This document shows, in pieces, positions 14,082 to 22,316 of a stretch of DNA of 37,820 nt. The stretch spans positions 1-37,820 of IMG/VR virus record IMGVR_UViG_3300037285_000140. One strand, given 5' to 3'. Positions within the stretch are counted from its first letter, which is position 1. Each line of letters opens with the position of its first letter. The DNA comes from a virus. Below the pieces are notes generated by a model. The model searched no databases, was not told the origin of the DNA, and saw nothing but the letters and a program-made list of their open reading frames with translations. The translations under genes and the position numbers were made by a program.

Positions 14082-15687
14082 TTTAACTGAATCACAAAAC
14101 GACTATGCAGTATTTTTACCTAGTATAAGTGGGTTCTACGGTACGTTTATTGGAAAGCAAAGATTTGGGGAGTATGTCGATCCAGCTCGTATTCCCCAAG
14201 GACTCGGCGAAATGGAAGCTCTTAACTTTTTGAATCCTGACAAAGGCGCATTCAACTATAAATGGGCATTATACTCTGCAGGACACGCAGAACTCGATGT
14301 AAATAAACACAGCGAAAAAGAAGACATGGTTCGCAACAGAGACAGAGAAAATACATGGTTACTAGGCGACTCCGGAGGATTCCAAATTGCCAAAGGACTC
14401 TGGGAAGGCGACTGGACTGATGCAAACTGTCCCAAAGCTGCAAAGAAGCGCGAGCTAGTAATTAACTGGATGGAAGAGTACATGGATTACGGAATGATGT
14501 TGGATATTCCAACGTGGACATTCCAGAATCCTAAAGCAGCAAATGCAGCCAACATTCACAGTTACCAGGATGCTGTAGATGCAACGCACATTAATGCAAA
14601 GTACTATATGGACAATATGCGCGGTAACTTTAAAGTGCTAAATGTGTTGCAAGGTAGCAACCATGCAGATGCCGATCATTGGTACAACGAGTTCAAAGAC
14701 TATTCGGATCCTGCAAAGTATCCCGATACCCACTTCAGAGGTTGGGCAATGGGCGGTCAGAATATGTGTGACGTACACTTAATTCTGCGCAGGCTAGTGC
14801 ATATGATACACGACGGGTTACTTGAAGAAGGATTGCATGACGTTATGCACTTTCTTGGTACAAGTAAACTAGAATGGGCTACACTGCTAACCGACATACA
14901 ACGATCTGTTCGCGAGCATCACAACAAGAACTTTATGATCACATATGATTGTGCAAGCCCGTTCCTTGCAACTGCAAACGGACAAATATATCACAGCATT
15001 AGAATCAAAGATCGAGGCAAGTGGAGTTACATGATGTCTCCGAGCATTGATGATAAGGATTATTCAACCGATACTAGATTGTTCAGTGATGTATTTGTTG
15101 AACGAAAAACTGCCGATGCACACAAGATTGCAAAGAATCAAGCAGAACTTAACCAATTAATAAGTAAGATTGCATTTGAAGACTCTCCGATTAGTCGCCA
15201 TTGCTTGGCTAAAGATATTTGTATCTATGCACCCGGTGATCTAAATAAAATTGGCAAAGAAGGTCGTACCAGTTGGGACAGCTTTTCTTATGCATTGCAG
15301 ATGGGTCACAATGTGTGGATGCACATTGAAAGTACACAACGCGCAAATAGAGAATACGATAATGGCAAGTTTCCGTACATGTTGATCGACGAGAAGTTTG
15401 AACGTACTACATTTAGAGATGTAGTTGATGAAATCTTTAGTCTTAAGGACAAGCAAAAGAGTCTAGACAAAATTGAAGAATATCATAGATTTTGGATGCA
15501 AGTTATTGGCACTCGGTTGAACATCGGCAAGAAGGCTGTTAATGCAAGTACACAATTTGGTAATAACTTTGATGTAAATGCCGAATGCACAACAGAAGCA
15601 CTAAGTGAAGAAGAAGTAGAACAATGGAGCAAAAAGAAAAAAGAAGAGTTTGCTCCTACTTTACCAGATAACCTGTGGGACTTTTAA
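14071..15687 (+). CDS. dpdA: DpdA/TGT-like guanine transglycosylase
   Basis: 538 residues. LLGDSGGFQIAKG (D100, S101, G102) matches the TGT-fold DSGGFQ motif holding the catalytic or base-binding Asp. LDIPTWT (D145) and RGWAMGGQN near 225 correspond to further active-site strands of the TIM barrel. tRNA-guanine transglycosylases are usually about 380 residues with a CxCxxC...H zinc site; I see no such site, and the longer form matches phage DpdA-type proteins that insert preQ0-type 7-deazaguanines into DNA. folE and queE in the same window supply precursors. The DNA substrate is inferred, not shown. Confidence 0.75.
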   Translation: MQSNLTESQNDYAVFLPSISGFYGTFIGKQRFGEYVDPARIPQGLGEMEALNFLNPDKGAFNYKWALYSAGHAELDVNKHSEKEDMVRNRDRENTWLLGDSGGFQIAKGLWEGDWTDANCPKAAKKRELVINWMEEYMDYGMMLDIPTWTFQNPKAANAANIHSYQDAVDATHINAKYYMDNMRGNFKVLNVLQGSNHADADHWYNEFKDYSDPAKYPDTHFRGWAMGGQNMCDVHLILRRLVHMIHDGLLEEGLHDVMHFLGTSKLEWATLLTDIQRSVREHHNKNFMITYDCASPFLATANGQIYHSIRIKDRGKWSYMMSPSIDDKDYSTDTRLFSDVFVERKTADAHKIAKNQAELNQLISKIAFEDSPISRHCLAKDICIYAPGDLNKIGKEGRTSWDSFSYALQMGHNVWMHIESTQRANREYDNGKFPYMLIDEKFERTTFRDVVDEIFSLKDKQKSLDKIEEYHRFWMQVIGTRLNIGKKAVNASTQFGNNFDVNAECTTEALSEEEVEQWSKKKKEEFAPTLPDNLWDF

Positions 15688-15746
15688 CACTTGCTCTTAC
15701 AAGTTACATCGTATACATTGACACACTAACATAACAGGAATTTACA

Positions 15747-16259
15747 ATGAAAAGAATTTACGATACGCTCGTTGACAATGACACTACTACAATGTTTGTC
15801 GGGCAAGAGATCGAGCACACTCCTATGTTTGGACAAAGAACATTGTTTGTAGTTGGCATTCAGCCACTTGAGGATGTTATTATAGCAGTCAACAAGCAAG
15901 GCAGTAGTTGCCAACATATATATCTTGGAGCAAATCACAGCTTTGAACCTAGTGACGACTGGGACGAGCTGATAAAAGGATTACTATCAGAACATTGGTG
16001 GGTTACCTTAGATTTTGATATCAAGCATACCGAATGGGTATTGGAAGGTTTGTGGACTGCACACAATAAATTTATCCCAATGGTTAGTGCAAAACTGCCT
16101 TACATCGAACAGTTAGGCTATAATGCATGTTTAAAGATTGACGACAAAGACTTTAATTCATCCAATCCCGGAGTATGGACACACCGTATACACAATCTAA
16201 AAGATCCTGCTGTATTCACAGACTGGTCTAAATATACCAAGGATAAAATTATTCGTTGA
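15747..16259 (+). CDS. Conserved marine-phage hypothetical protein
   Basis: 170 residues, starting at ATG 15747 behind AGGA. The segment FIPMVSAKLPYIEQLGYNACLKIDD and SNPGVWTHRI look like a conserved family of T4-like marine phages of unknown function. A weak promoter-like TTGCTC (15691) and TATACA (15712), 15 bases apart, lies upstream. Confidence 0.65.
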   Translation: MKRIYDTLVDNDTTTMFVGQEIEHTPMFGQRTLFVVGIQPLEDVIIAVNKQGSSCQHIYLGANHSFEPSDDWDELIKGLLSEHWWVTLDFDIKHTEWVLEGLWTAHNKFIPMVSAKLPYIEQLGYNACLKIDDKDFNSSNPGVWTHRIHNLKDPAVFTDWSKYTKDKIIR

Positions 16260-16284
16260 CAACTGTTAGGGTTACGTGTAATAT
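16256..16284 (+). promoter_or_regulatory. Sigma70-like promoter
   Basis: TTGACA (16256-16261), a 17-base spacer and TAATAT (16279-16284); TATAAT begins 3 bases further on. It lies between the genes at 15747 and 16320. Confidence 0.6.
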
Positions 16285-16319
16285 AATAACTAACAATAAT
16301 AAAAACAAGGAAATACATT

Positions 16320-16706
16320 TTGACACAACCTACACAAAGCGTTTGGGTAACCTTTCGCAAAGAAGGGATACATTTATACCCTGCTGCTGCCAATGATCCT
16401 AAACTTGCAACAGGCGGTTGGGACGACGTAAGCTTTTTAGGCTTGCCACACAGACATATCTTCCATTTTAAGGTACGTATTGAAATCTTCCATGACGACC
16501 GCGATATTGAATTTATACAATTCAAGCGTTGGTTAGAGAAGCTGTACAACGAAGAAATTATACAATTGGATCACAAGAGCTGCGAAATGATCAGCAACGA
16601 CTTGTATAAAGAAATTTCCACAAGGTATCCGGGTCGCTTTGTTGAAATAGAAATCTCCGAGGATGGAGAAAACGGCTCATTAACTTACTATCCTGCTCAC
16701 GCCTAA
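16320..16706 (+). CDS. Conserved phage protein, possible divergent T-fold (QueD-like)
   Basis: 128 residues. The start is TTG at 16320, supported by AAGGAAA 6 bases before it; no usable ATG exists near the N-terminus. LPHRHIFHFKVRIEI followed by IEFIQFKRWLEKLYNE and QLDHKS recalls the layout of 6-carboxytetrahydropterin synthase (HGH-strand, DFxxLK helix, LDHxxL), and length fits that family. The catalytic Cys before the His pair is missing, so the resemblance may only reflect fold or chance. Confidence 0.6.
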   Translation: MTQPTQSVWVTFRKEGIHLYPAAANDPKLATGGWDDVSFLGLPHRHIFHFKVRIEIFHDDRDIEFIQFKRWLEKLYNEEIIQLDHKSCEMISNDLYKEISTRYPGRFVEIEISEDGENGSLTYYPAHA

Positions 16707-16720
16707 CAAGGGGAATCCCA

Positions 16721-16909
16721 ATGGCTATTAACAACCCAACAATCAACAAGGTCTTTAACGATCTAGAAGAATTCAAAGACTTTTGCCGATTTGAAGGACA
16801 CTCCTTCAACGAGACAAATCTCTATAAGTCAGACAGCAGAGTATGGCAGGCTTTCACCAAGTGGAAGAACTGGATGAAAGCTAAAGCAAGAAACAAAGGT
16901 AGAAGATAA
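16721..16909 (+). CDS. Small conserved phage protein
   Basis: 62 residues, with AAGGGGAAT as ribosome binding site. The pattern FNDLEEFKDFCRFEGHSFNETNLY belongs to small basic helical proteins I associate with marine T4-like phages. The stop overlaps the next start (TAATG). Confidence 0.65.
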   Translation: MAINNPTINKVFNDLEEFKDFCRFEGHSFNETNLYKSDSRVWQAFTKWKNWMKAKARNKGRR

Positions 16910-18072
16910 TGCGTAGATTATTCTATATGGGACTTGAAAAATATGAAGGCAGATACACACTTCAACTAGAAGACTGGAGCAAGCGTGCATTTGCGCGGCG
17001 CAGCATTGACTGGTTCTCTGTGCCCGGTGTTACTATAGACAACACCAAATCTATTCAAGTAGGACAAGTACTCGATGCACACGGACGTTCCTATTTTGCA
17101 ATGAGTCAAATGATGAACCTTGTGCAGATGATGCGCAACGGCGAAGTAACAGGCGAAGACGTTGTCTTTTTTGAAGACATGTTCCAGCCTGGAATGGAAA
17201 GCCTTCCGTACATCATGGATCAGATTCCTAAAAAGCAGCGTCCTAAAGTTTGGATGCGCTGTTTGGCACAGTCCATCGACCCTGATGACTTTGTGCATGT
17301 CTGGGGTATGAACAAATGGATGAGCTTGTACGAAGGAATGTGCAACGAATTTGTTACTGGCGTACTAGCAAGCAATGAAGAGATGATTGCTAACATGAGA
17401 GTTGCGAATTGGACTGCACCTATCTACAACATCAGTGGATTGGCGTTCGACAAGGTCGAAGTACAAGGCCGTGTTGCAGAACGCAAGCCGTTTGATGAAA
17501 GAGCCAACCGTGTTGTATTTGCAGCACGTTGGGATCAGGAAAAGCAACCCGGATTCTTTATGGATCTTGCAGAGCAGTATGCTGACAAAGATGTTGAATT
17601 TGCTGTACTGCAAGGTGGACCATTGCGTTCTAACAATGGCGATTATGTAAATCGTGCAAAAGACCTTGTTAGAAAAGGTACATTAAAAGTATACGAAGAT
17701 CTAAAAAAGGATGAATACTACGAGATCCTTAATGACAGTCGTGTTCTGTTTAACTGTGCCCTGCAAGATTGGACCAGCAATACTGTAAGCGAAGCAGATG
17801 CACTAGGTACCAATGTGTTGTATCCAGCATACCGCAGCTTCCCTGAGATCTTCAACAACGACCATACACGATTGTATGTTCCGTGGAGCCTTGGCGATGC
17901 TGCTAACAAGCTGGACGTGCTACTCGAAGGGCAGCACGAAAAAGTTGGAGAGATCTCCGATTGGACAGATGGTACTATCGACCGGTGCCTTGATATCATG
18001 CAAGGCGATGGCGAGGAGTGGAATAGAAACAATCCTCGCTACCGAGATGAAGTAAGCAAAGAGAAATACTAA
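16909..18072 (+). CDS. GT-B type glycosyltransferase
   Basis: 387 residues. The C-terminal half has the GT-B acceptor/donor pattern: VFAARWDQEKQPGFFMDLA, an Arg/Lys-rich donor region, and NCALQDWTSNTVSEADALGTNVLYPAYRSFPEIF, where a Glu in the SEADALG loop is placed like the donor-binding Glu of GT4-like enzymes. It would transfer a sugar from a nucleotide donor. It heads a three-gene unit with a candidate nuclease and an epimerase joined by TAATG and ATGA. The acceptor may be modified DNA, virion protein or host surface. Confidence 0.75.
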   Translation: MRRLFYMGLEKYEGRYTLQLEDWSKRAFARRSIDWFSVPGVTIDNTKSIQVGQVLDAHGRSYFAMSQMMNLVQMMRNGEVTGEDVVFFEDMFQPGMESLPYIMDQIPKKQRPKVWMRCLAQSIDPDDFVHVWGMNKWMSLYEGMCNEFVTGVLASNEEMIANMRVANWTAPIYNISGLAFDKVEVQGRVAERKPFDERANRVVFAARWDQEKQPGFFMDLAEQYADKDVEFAVLQGGPLRSNNGDYVNRAKDLVRKGTLKVYEDLKKDEYYEILNDSRVLFNCALQDWTSNTVSEADALGTNVLYPAYRSFPEIFNNDHTRLYVPWSLGDAANKLDVLLEGQHEKVGEISDWTDGTIDRCLDIMQGDGEEWNRNNPRYRDEVSKEKY

Positions 18073-18686
18073 TGAGAGTTAAAAGTATAAAATTTGGACT
18101 AACAGTTGGAGATTCTGTGCCAAAGCAGGATCCGTACGATCTCGGGAATGTAGGAAGATATCTAGAACATGTAATACAAAGTCAAGGCATTGTATTACAG
18201 AAAACAGGAATAGATATTCCTTCTCTGAACATGGAAGTAAAGACTCGTAAAAATAGTGCGAAGTCAGCATTAACTGTTTGTCGAATGCATGTTGACGATA
18301 TTATATCAACTGATTATAACGATTCACTAGTTTACCAAAGTGCCGAAAATCTTTTAATTGTTAGATACTGCGACGATGAAAATGTTGTAACTTCGGTTGA
18401 GGTACACAATTGGAATAAGGATTCGTTGGTAAAAGAGTTTATATCTTCGTCATACGAAGCTGCAAGAAAACGGCTTGCAGCTGGGACATATGACAACAAG
18501 CATTATATCAAAGGTGAAAAAACAAATCGTGGTTATTTTGAAAAGCCCAAGCCAAAAAAGAATAAAAAGAATAAAAAGAAGAAGAATCCCGACAGTGATA
18601 TGTATGCGTTTAGATTAGGAAAGTCGTCTCTTATTAAAATGGAGAAGTGTAAAAATTCCGGCCTGCATTTGTTTGATTACGGATGA
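18072..18686 (+). CDS. Candidate PD-(D/E)xK-like endonuclease
   Basis: 204 residues. GIDIPSLNMEVKTRKNS (D48, E55, K57) is the D-x(n)-ExK core of restriction-endonuclease-like folds, preceded by a helix with E32 (LGNVGRYLEHVI). A lysine-rich stretch (about 153-168) could bind DNA. No specific family is recognised. It is coupled to the glycosyltransferase (TAATG) and epimerase (ATGA). A nuclease beside modification genes could act on unmodified DNA; this is inference. Confidence 0.55.
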   Translation: MRVKSIKFGLTVGDSVPKQDPYDLGNVGRYLEHVIQSQGIVLQKTGIDIPSLNMEVKTRKNSAKSALTVCRMHVDDIISTDYNDSLVYQSAENLLIVRYCDDENVVTSVEVHNWNKDSLVKEFISSSYEAARKRLAAGTYDNKHYIKGEKTNRGYFEKPKPKKNKKNKKKKNPDSDMYAFRLGKSSLIKMEKCKNSGLHLFDYG

Positions 18687-19555
18687 AAGTATTGGTCACA
18701 GGAGCATCTGGATATATTGGGAGCCATGTTTGTAAGTTACTAAAGCAACATGGACATCATGTAACTGCTTGGGATATTAATTTCTGGGGAGAACACAATG
18801 ATATCAGCGGCTACTGTGACCGCTTTCTAACTTTTGATGTTACTAAAGAAGTAAGTGGCGAGTTTGATGCTGTGGTACATTTGGCAGGACGAAGCCTGGT
18901 AGGACCTAGTATGAAGGCGCCAACTGAGTATTATCGAGTGAACGTTGCCGGTACTGCTAACTTGTTAGACAGAGTGCAAACAGATCACGTGTTGTTTGCA
19001 AGCACCAGCAGTGCTTGGGAAATGGCAAGTCCGTATGCAAGAAGTAAAGTAGCAGCAGAAGATGTAATCAAAGAGAAAGCAACCGGATATACTATCTTTA
19101 GGTTCTTTAATGTAAGCGGAACTGACGGAACAAACAGACAACTAGGACCGCCTAGTCACCTTATAAAAATTGCAGCAATGGCTGCTGCCGGCAAGATACC
19201 ACAAATAGAAATATACGGCAATGATTATCCAACAAGAGATGGTACTTGTATTAGGGATTATGTTCATGTTGTCGACTTGTCCAAAGCTATTATAAAGGCT
19301 GTAGAAAGTGGACCTACTAATACACTATACGAAAGTCTAGGTAGTAACCAAGGATATAGTGTTTTAGAAGTCCTAGACACAATGGAACTAGTGTCGGGTG
19401 TGAAATTAAATACAACCATTGTTGGCAGGCGCGCAGGAGATGCAGTAAGCTCGGTTGTCGACAAACTAAGTAACTTTATTACTTTAGAAAAGAGTATCGG
19501 CGACATGTGTTTAGATCAGTACAACTTTGAAAGAACATACAATGGCAATGGGTGA
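18683..19555 (+). CDS. galE: UDP-glucose 4-epimerase-like protein
   Basis: 290 residues of an extended short-chain dehydrogenase. GASGYIGSH (7-15) binds NAD, STSSAW near 108 and Y118xxxK122 form the active site, and YGNDYPTRDGTCIRDYVHVVDL is the GalE signature. It is about 45 residues shorter than bacterial GalE, mainly at the N-terminal half and the C-terminus. It would supply UDP-galactose-type donors for the glycosyltransferase encoded at 16909. Confidence 0.85.
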   Translation: MKVLVTGASGYIGSHVCKLLKQHGHHVTAWDINFWGEHNDISGYCDRFLTFDVTKEVSGEFDAVVHLAGRSLVGPSMKAPTEYYRVNVAGTANLLDRVQTDHVLFASTSSAWEMASPYARSKVAAEDVIKEKATGYTIFRFFNVSGTDGTNRQLGPPSHLIKIAAMAAAGKIPQIEIYGNDYPTRDGTCIRDYVHVVDLSKAIIKAVESGPTNTLYESLGSNQGYSVLEVLDTMELVSGVKLNTTIVGRRAGDAVSSVVDKLSNFITLEKSIGDMCLDQYNFERTYNGNG

Positions 19556-19790
19556 ACCAATTAACGTAGGTGATTTAAAATACGACCACTGCGGGCAGGC
19601 CAGTATCTGGGATGGGACCCAATGGGCTGTACTTATTCACAACAAACCAGTGCCGCCAAAGTTGTGGGTAGACACTTTACCAGATATCCACAAACTGGAA
19701 CAGATGTGCAAAGATTATCCAGGATTAGGAAAAGCTTATGAAAATTTTAAAACAATATATAGCATGGTTGAACACCACTACAAAGACTAG
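19542..19790 (+). CDS. Small hypothetical protein, paralogue of the next two
   Basis: 82 residues from ATG 19542 (a second ATG at 19548). It overlaps the end of galE. The N-terminus has a beta-rich segment (SIWDGTQWAVL) and the C-terminus a helix of the form KxYPGLxxAYENFxxxYxxVE that recurs in the proteins at 19810 and 20106. Confidence 0.6.
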   Translation: MAMGEPINVGDLKYDHCGQASIWDGTQWAVLIHNKPVPPKLWVDTLPDIHKLEQMCKDYPGLGKAYENFKTIYSMVEHHYKD

Positions 19791-19809
19791 GAAAAGAGTA
19801 AGAAAAAAA

Positions 19810-20109
19810 ATGGAAAACAGTGCAATCGCCGCAGTTGGATCAAATGGGACAGTGTGGACAGCAACCAATTGTAGTTCAGCGTTTATTACCAATGACAGCC
19901 GGACTTTTAACGAAGAAACATCATCAAACTTAACAGTAAATGGCAGAGACATTCTACAGGAACTAGATGAAATTCGAAATACATTAATGTTGTTAAGCAG
20001 AGACGTCAATATGGAAGAAAAATACCCAAAGTTAAAAGAATTAAAAGATGCATACGATCGGCAACTAGTAATCTACCAGACTTGGGATGCAGTAAAGGGA
20101 ACAAAATGA
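19810..20109 (+). CDS. Small hypothetical protein with shared C-terminal helix
   Basis: 99 residues from ATG 19810. The last 30 residues (EEKYPKLKELKDAYDRQLVIYQTW) repeat the helix pattern of its neighbours. The N-terminal half is Ser/Thr/Asn-rich and beta-like. The stop overlaps the next ATG (20106). Confidence 0.6.
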   Translation: MENSAIAAVGSNGTVWTATNCSSAFITNDSRTFNEETSSNLTVNGRDILQELDEIRNTLMLLSRDVNMEEKYPKLKELKDAYDRQLVIYQTWDAVKGTK

Positions 20110-20456
20110 CAGAGTTTATAGATCAAGCTGTTGGCTCAGGCAGCGTAAATGTGAAGCTAGACGGTGGGGCAACGCCTCATTATGCGCCGGATGATAATAT
20201 TCCATTTGACGGCGCACTACGCGTTAATGGCAGCGAAGTAGAATATTACAATGCAAAGGCGTGCCGTTGGTCTACATGGCATGGCGCAACATTAAGTGTA
20301 GAGATTTTGCCAGTATACGAAAGCGCATTGTGGTGGGCCGTAGAAGAAAAACAAAAAGCAGAACAACTGGAGGAGAAGATGAAGAAATTTCCCAGCTTGC
20401 GGTTAGCCAAGGAGAACTTTGATATGGTGAAAGCGTTGGTTGAAAATGACAAATAA
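20106..20456 (+). CDS. Small hypothetical protein with shared C-terminal helix
   Basis: 116 residues. A beta-rich N-terminal domain with WSTWHGATL is followed by a charged helix ending MKKFPSLRLAKENFDMVKALVE, matching the pattern in the proteins at 19542 and 19810. Its end overlaps the next start at 20446. Confidence 0.65.
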   Translation: MTEFIDQAVGSGSVNVKLDGGATPHYAPDDNIPFDGALRVNGSEVEYYNAKACRWSTWHGATLSVEILPVYESALWWAVEEKQKAEQLEEKMKKFPSLRLAKENFDMVKALVENDK

Positions 20457-20736
20457 CAACAAAAGTAAAAGTTCACTAATTCACACAGATGAACACGGAG
20501 AACACTGGATCTTTATTGACCCTAAAAAAGGCGGTGGGCTCAGAGGATCAGAAATATCACAGGAACAAATGGACGAACTCGATCCAGAGAAGTGTTATTT
20601 AAATCGAGTCAACGCGTGGAGCCAGGAAGCAGTCGATCGGTTAGACTGGTTGTTGAGTTTAAGTGACTACCGAATGCACGACTATGACCGAAAAACATTT
20701 GAATCAATAATTGTTCGTAGGAGGAACATACAATGA
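20446..20736 (+). CDS. Small hypothetical protein
   Basis: 96 residues from ATG 20446, overlapping the previous gene by 11 bases and the next by 4 (ATGA). Charged, soluble, no recognised domain. Confidence 0.6.
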   Translation: MTNNNKSKSSLIHTDEHGEHWIFIDPKKGGGLRGSEISQEQMDELDPEKCYLNRVNAWSQEAVDRLDWLLSLSDYRMHDYDRKTFESIIVRRRNIQ

Positions 20737-21032
20737 ACTGGATTAAGAAAAAACTTATAAAGTGGATAAGCAACGGACTGAATACATCCAACAAAGACGA
20801 AGTCTATGATTATGGATCTAAAGGCGTCAGGTGCACTACAGAAGACAATAGTCCCCGCACCCAACCTCAGCTTAATTTTAGAATCTACAATGCAGTAAAT
20901 GGACAGATTCTTGAATTCAACCATTACAACAGAGTAACGGACCGCGACGAAAATACAGTTTATCTTGTTGACAAAAATGAAAAGATTGGCGATTACGTGG
21001 CAAAGTGTCTTACCCTTGAGATGATGAAATGA
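20733..21032 (+). CDS. Conserved phage hypothetical protein
   Basis: 99 residues behind AGGAGGAAC, one of the strongest ribosome binding sites in the window. A beta-rich core (LNFRIYNAVNGQILEFNHYNRVTD) resembles small proteins of marine myoviruses of unknown function. Coupled by ATGA to the phosphoribosyltransferase gene. Confidence 0.65.
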   Translation: MNWIKKKLIKWISNGLNTSNKDEVYDYGSKGVRCTTEDNSPRTQPQLNFRIYNAVNGQILEFNHYNRVTDRDENTVYLVDKNEKIGDYVAKCLTLEMMK

Positions 21033-21571
21033 AGAAAAAGTATTATACTTGGAACGATGTTGAAAGTGCAGCAACTTCGATTATGTCACAAATGTATGAA
21101 GACGAATGGCGTCCTGATTATATAGTAGGAATTACTCGTGGCGGACTTTGCCTTGCTACTATTCTAAGTCATATGAGCAAGATACGTATGCAAACGCTTA
21201 ATGTTAGATTGCGAGACGGGTTCAACGATTGTGAATCTAACCTTTGGATGGCCGAAGAAGCGTTTGGCGTCAATGACGGGTCAAAAGGCATAACCGGAGC
21301 AAGGTGGGATCCGATACATAGGAAGAACATTCTTATTGTAGACGACATCAATGACACTGGGGCTACGTTTGAATGGATCAAAGACGACTGGCAAAGTGGT
21401 TGCTTGGCAAATGAGAGCGATGTATGGAAAAGCGTTTGGGGCAAAAATGTCCGCTTTGCAACAATGACCGACAACACCGGAAGTGCGTTTGGCGATGTTA
21501 ACTATACCTGGGACGAAGTAAACAAGTCCGAAGATAACCTTTGGCTTGTATACCCTTACGAAAATTACTAA
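21029..21571 (+). CDS. Phosphoribosyltransferase
   Basis: 180 residues. YIVGITRGGLCLA (31-43) forms the N-terminal PPi loop and ILIVDDINDTGAT (101-113) is the PRPP-binding motif of type I phosphoribosyltransferases. The shape is closest to xanthine/hypoxanthine-guanine salvage enzymes, which would return purine bases to the nucleotide pool. It could help guanine economy next to a deazaguanine pathway, but base specificity cannot be read. Confidence 0.82.
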   Translation: MKKKYYTWNDVESAATSIMSQMYEDEWRPDYIVGITRGGLCLATILSHMSKIRMQTLNVRLRDGFNDCESNLWMAEEAFGVNDGSKGITGARWDPIHRKNILIVDDINDTGATFEWIKDDWQSGCLANESDVWKSVWGKNVRFATMTDNTGSAFGDVNYTWDEVNKSEDNLWLVYPYENY

Positions 21572-22009
21572 ATGCCCAGTATAGTCAACATATCTAAGAT
21601 CGACAAGGTGGAAATTCACGAATATTTACCAAATGCGACATTGCATAGAGAGCGGTGGACACTTGAGATCGAAGACGAATATCCGTATATAGCATATGTT
21701 CTTGATTCCAACGAAAACGTCCGTATGCTGAAAAATATACGTGTATACATCGAACGTTACGGCATAGACGATGCTTTGTATCACATCGTTAATAAAAATT
21801 ATCAATACTGCTGGAATGTTGACAAGGCAAAATATATGTGGGACGAGGACTGGAGTACAGTGTCTAATACATGGTGGAAGTTTTATTTTGCTTCTGAAAG
21901 AGATTTAACCATGTTGTTTTTAAAATACAGCGGAATATTATACACAACACTACCTAACTATCGTCCAGGTTGTGAATGGCACGATGACACTAATACAAGA
22001 CAACGGTAA
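21572..22009 (+). CDS. Hypothetical protein rich in Trp and Tyr
   Basis: 145 residues starting directly after the upstream stop. Unusually aromatic (WWKFYF, YQYCWNVDKAKYMWDEDW). No known domain and no signal peptide. Confidence 0.65.
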   Translation: MPSIVNISKIDKVEIHEYLPNATLHRERWTLEIEDEYPYIAYVLDSNENVRMLKNIRVYIERYGIDDALYHIVNKNYQYCWNVDKAKYMWDEDWSTVSNTWWKFYFASERDLTMLFLKYSGILYTTLPNYRPGCEWHDDTNTRQR

Positions 22010-22023
22010 AAGGAGAAACTACC

Positions 22024-22224
22024 ATGAGAGAACAAATGCTAAGTGCAGTAAAGTTACATGCTAAAGGACACATCGAGAAGCACCGAATCAACATAGAAAT
22101 TTATCTTAAGAATCCAACAGGTATCGGAGAGCACTCGGACATCATGGAATCTGTTGAGGTCGAACTTGCAGAAATGTCTAAATATCACGATCAACTTGAA
22201 ATGCTCAAAAAATACTTCAGTTAA
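22024..22224 (+). CDS. Conserved small helical phage protein
   Basis: 66 residues, with AAAAGGAGA as ribosome binding site. The pattern HAKGHIEKHRINIEIYLKNPTGIGEHSDIMESVEVEL is split here into one continuous helical hairpin, a family I associate with T4-like marine phages and of unknown function. Confidence 0.7.
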   Translation: MREQMLSAVKLHAKGHIEKHRINIEIYLKNPTGIGEHSDIMESVEVELAEMSKYHDQLEMLKKYFS

Positions 22225-22227
22225 TGA

Positions 22228-22256
22228 TTGACAAAAACCTAAATATATGGTACAAT
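22228..22256 (+). promoter_or_regulatory. Sigma70-like promoter before folE
   Basis: TTGACA (22228-22233), a 17-base spacer and TACAAT (22251-22256), followed by a 60-base leader with CGGAG before the folE ATG. Confidence 0.8.
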
Positions 22257-22316
22257 GTAAGTAAGTATATGTTGTATCATATATTACGACATCCACGTCA
22301 TTAACTCGGAGTAGAA

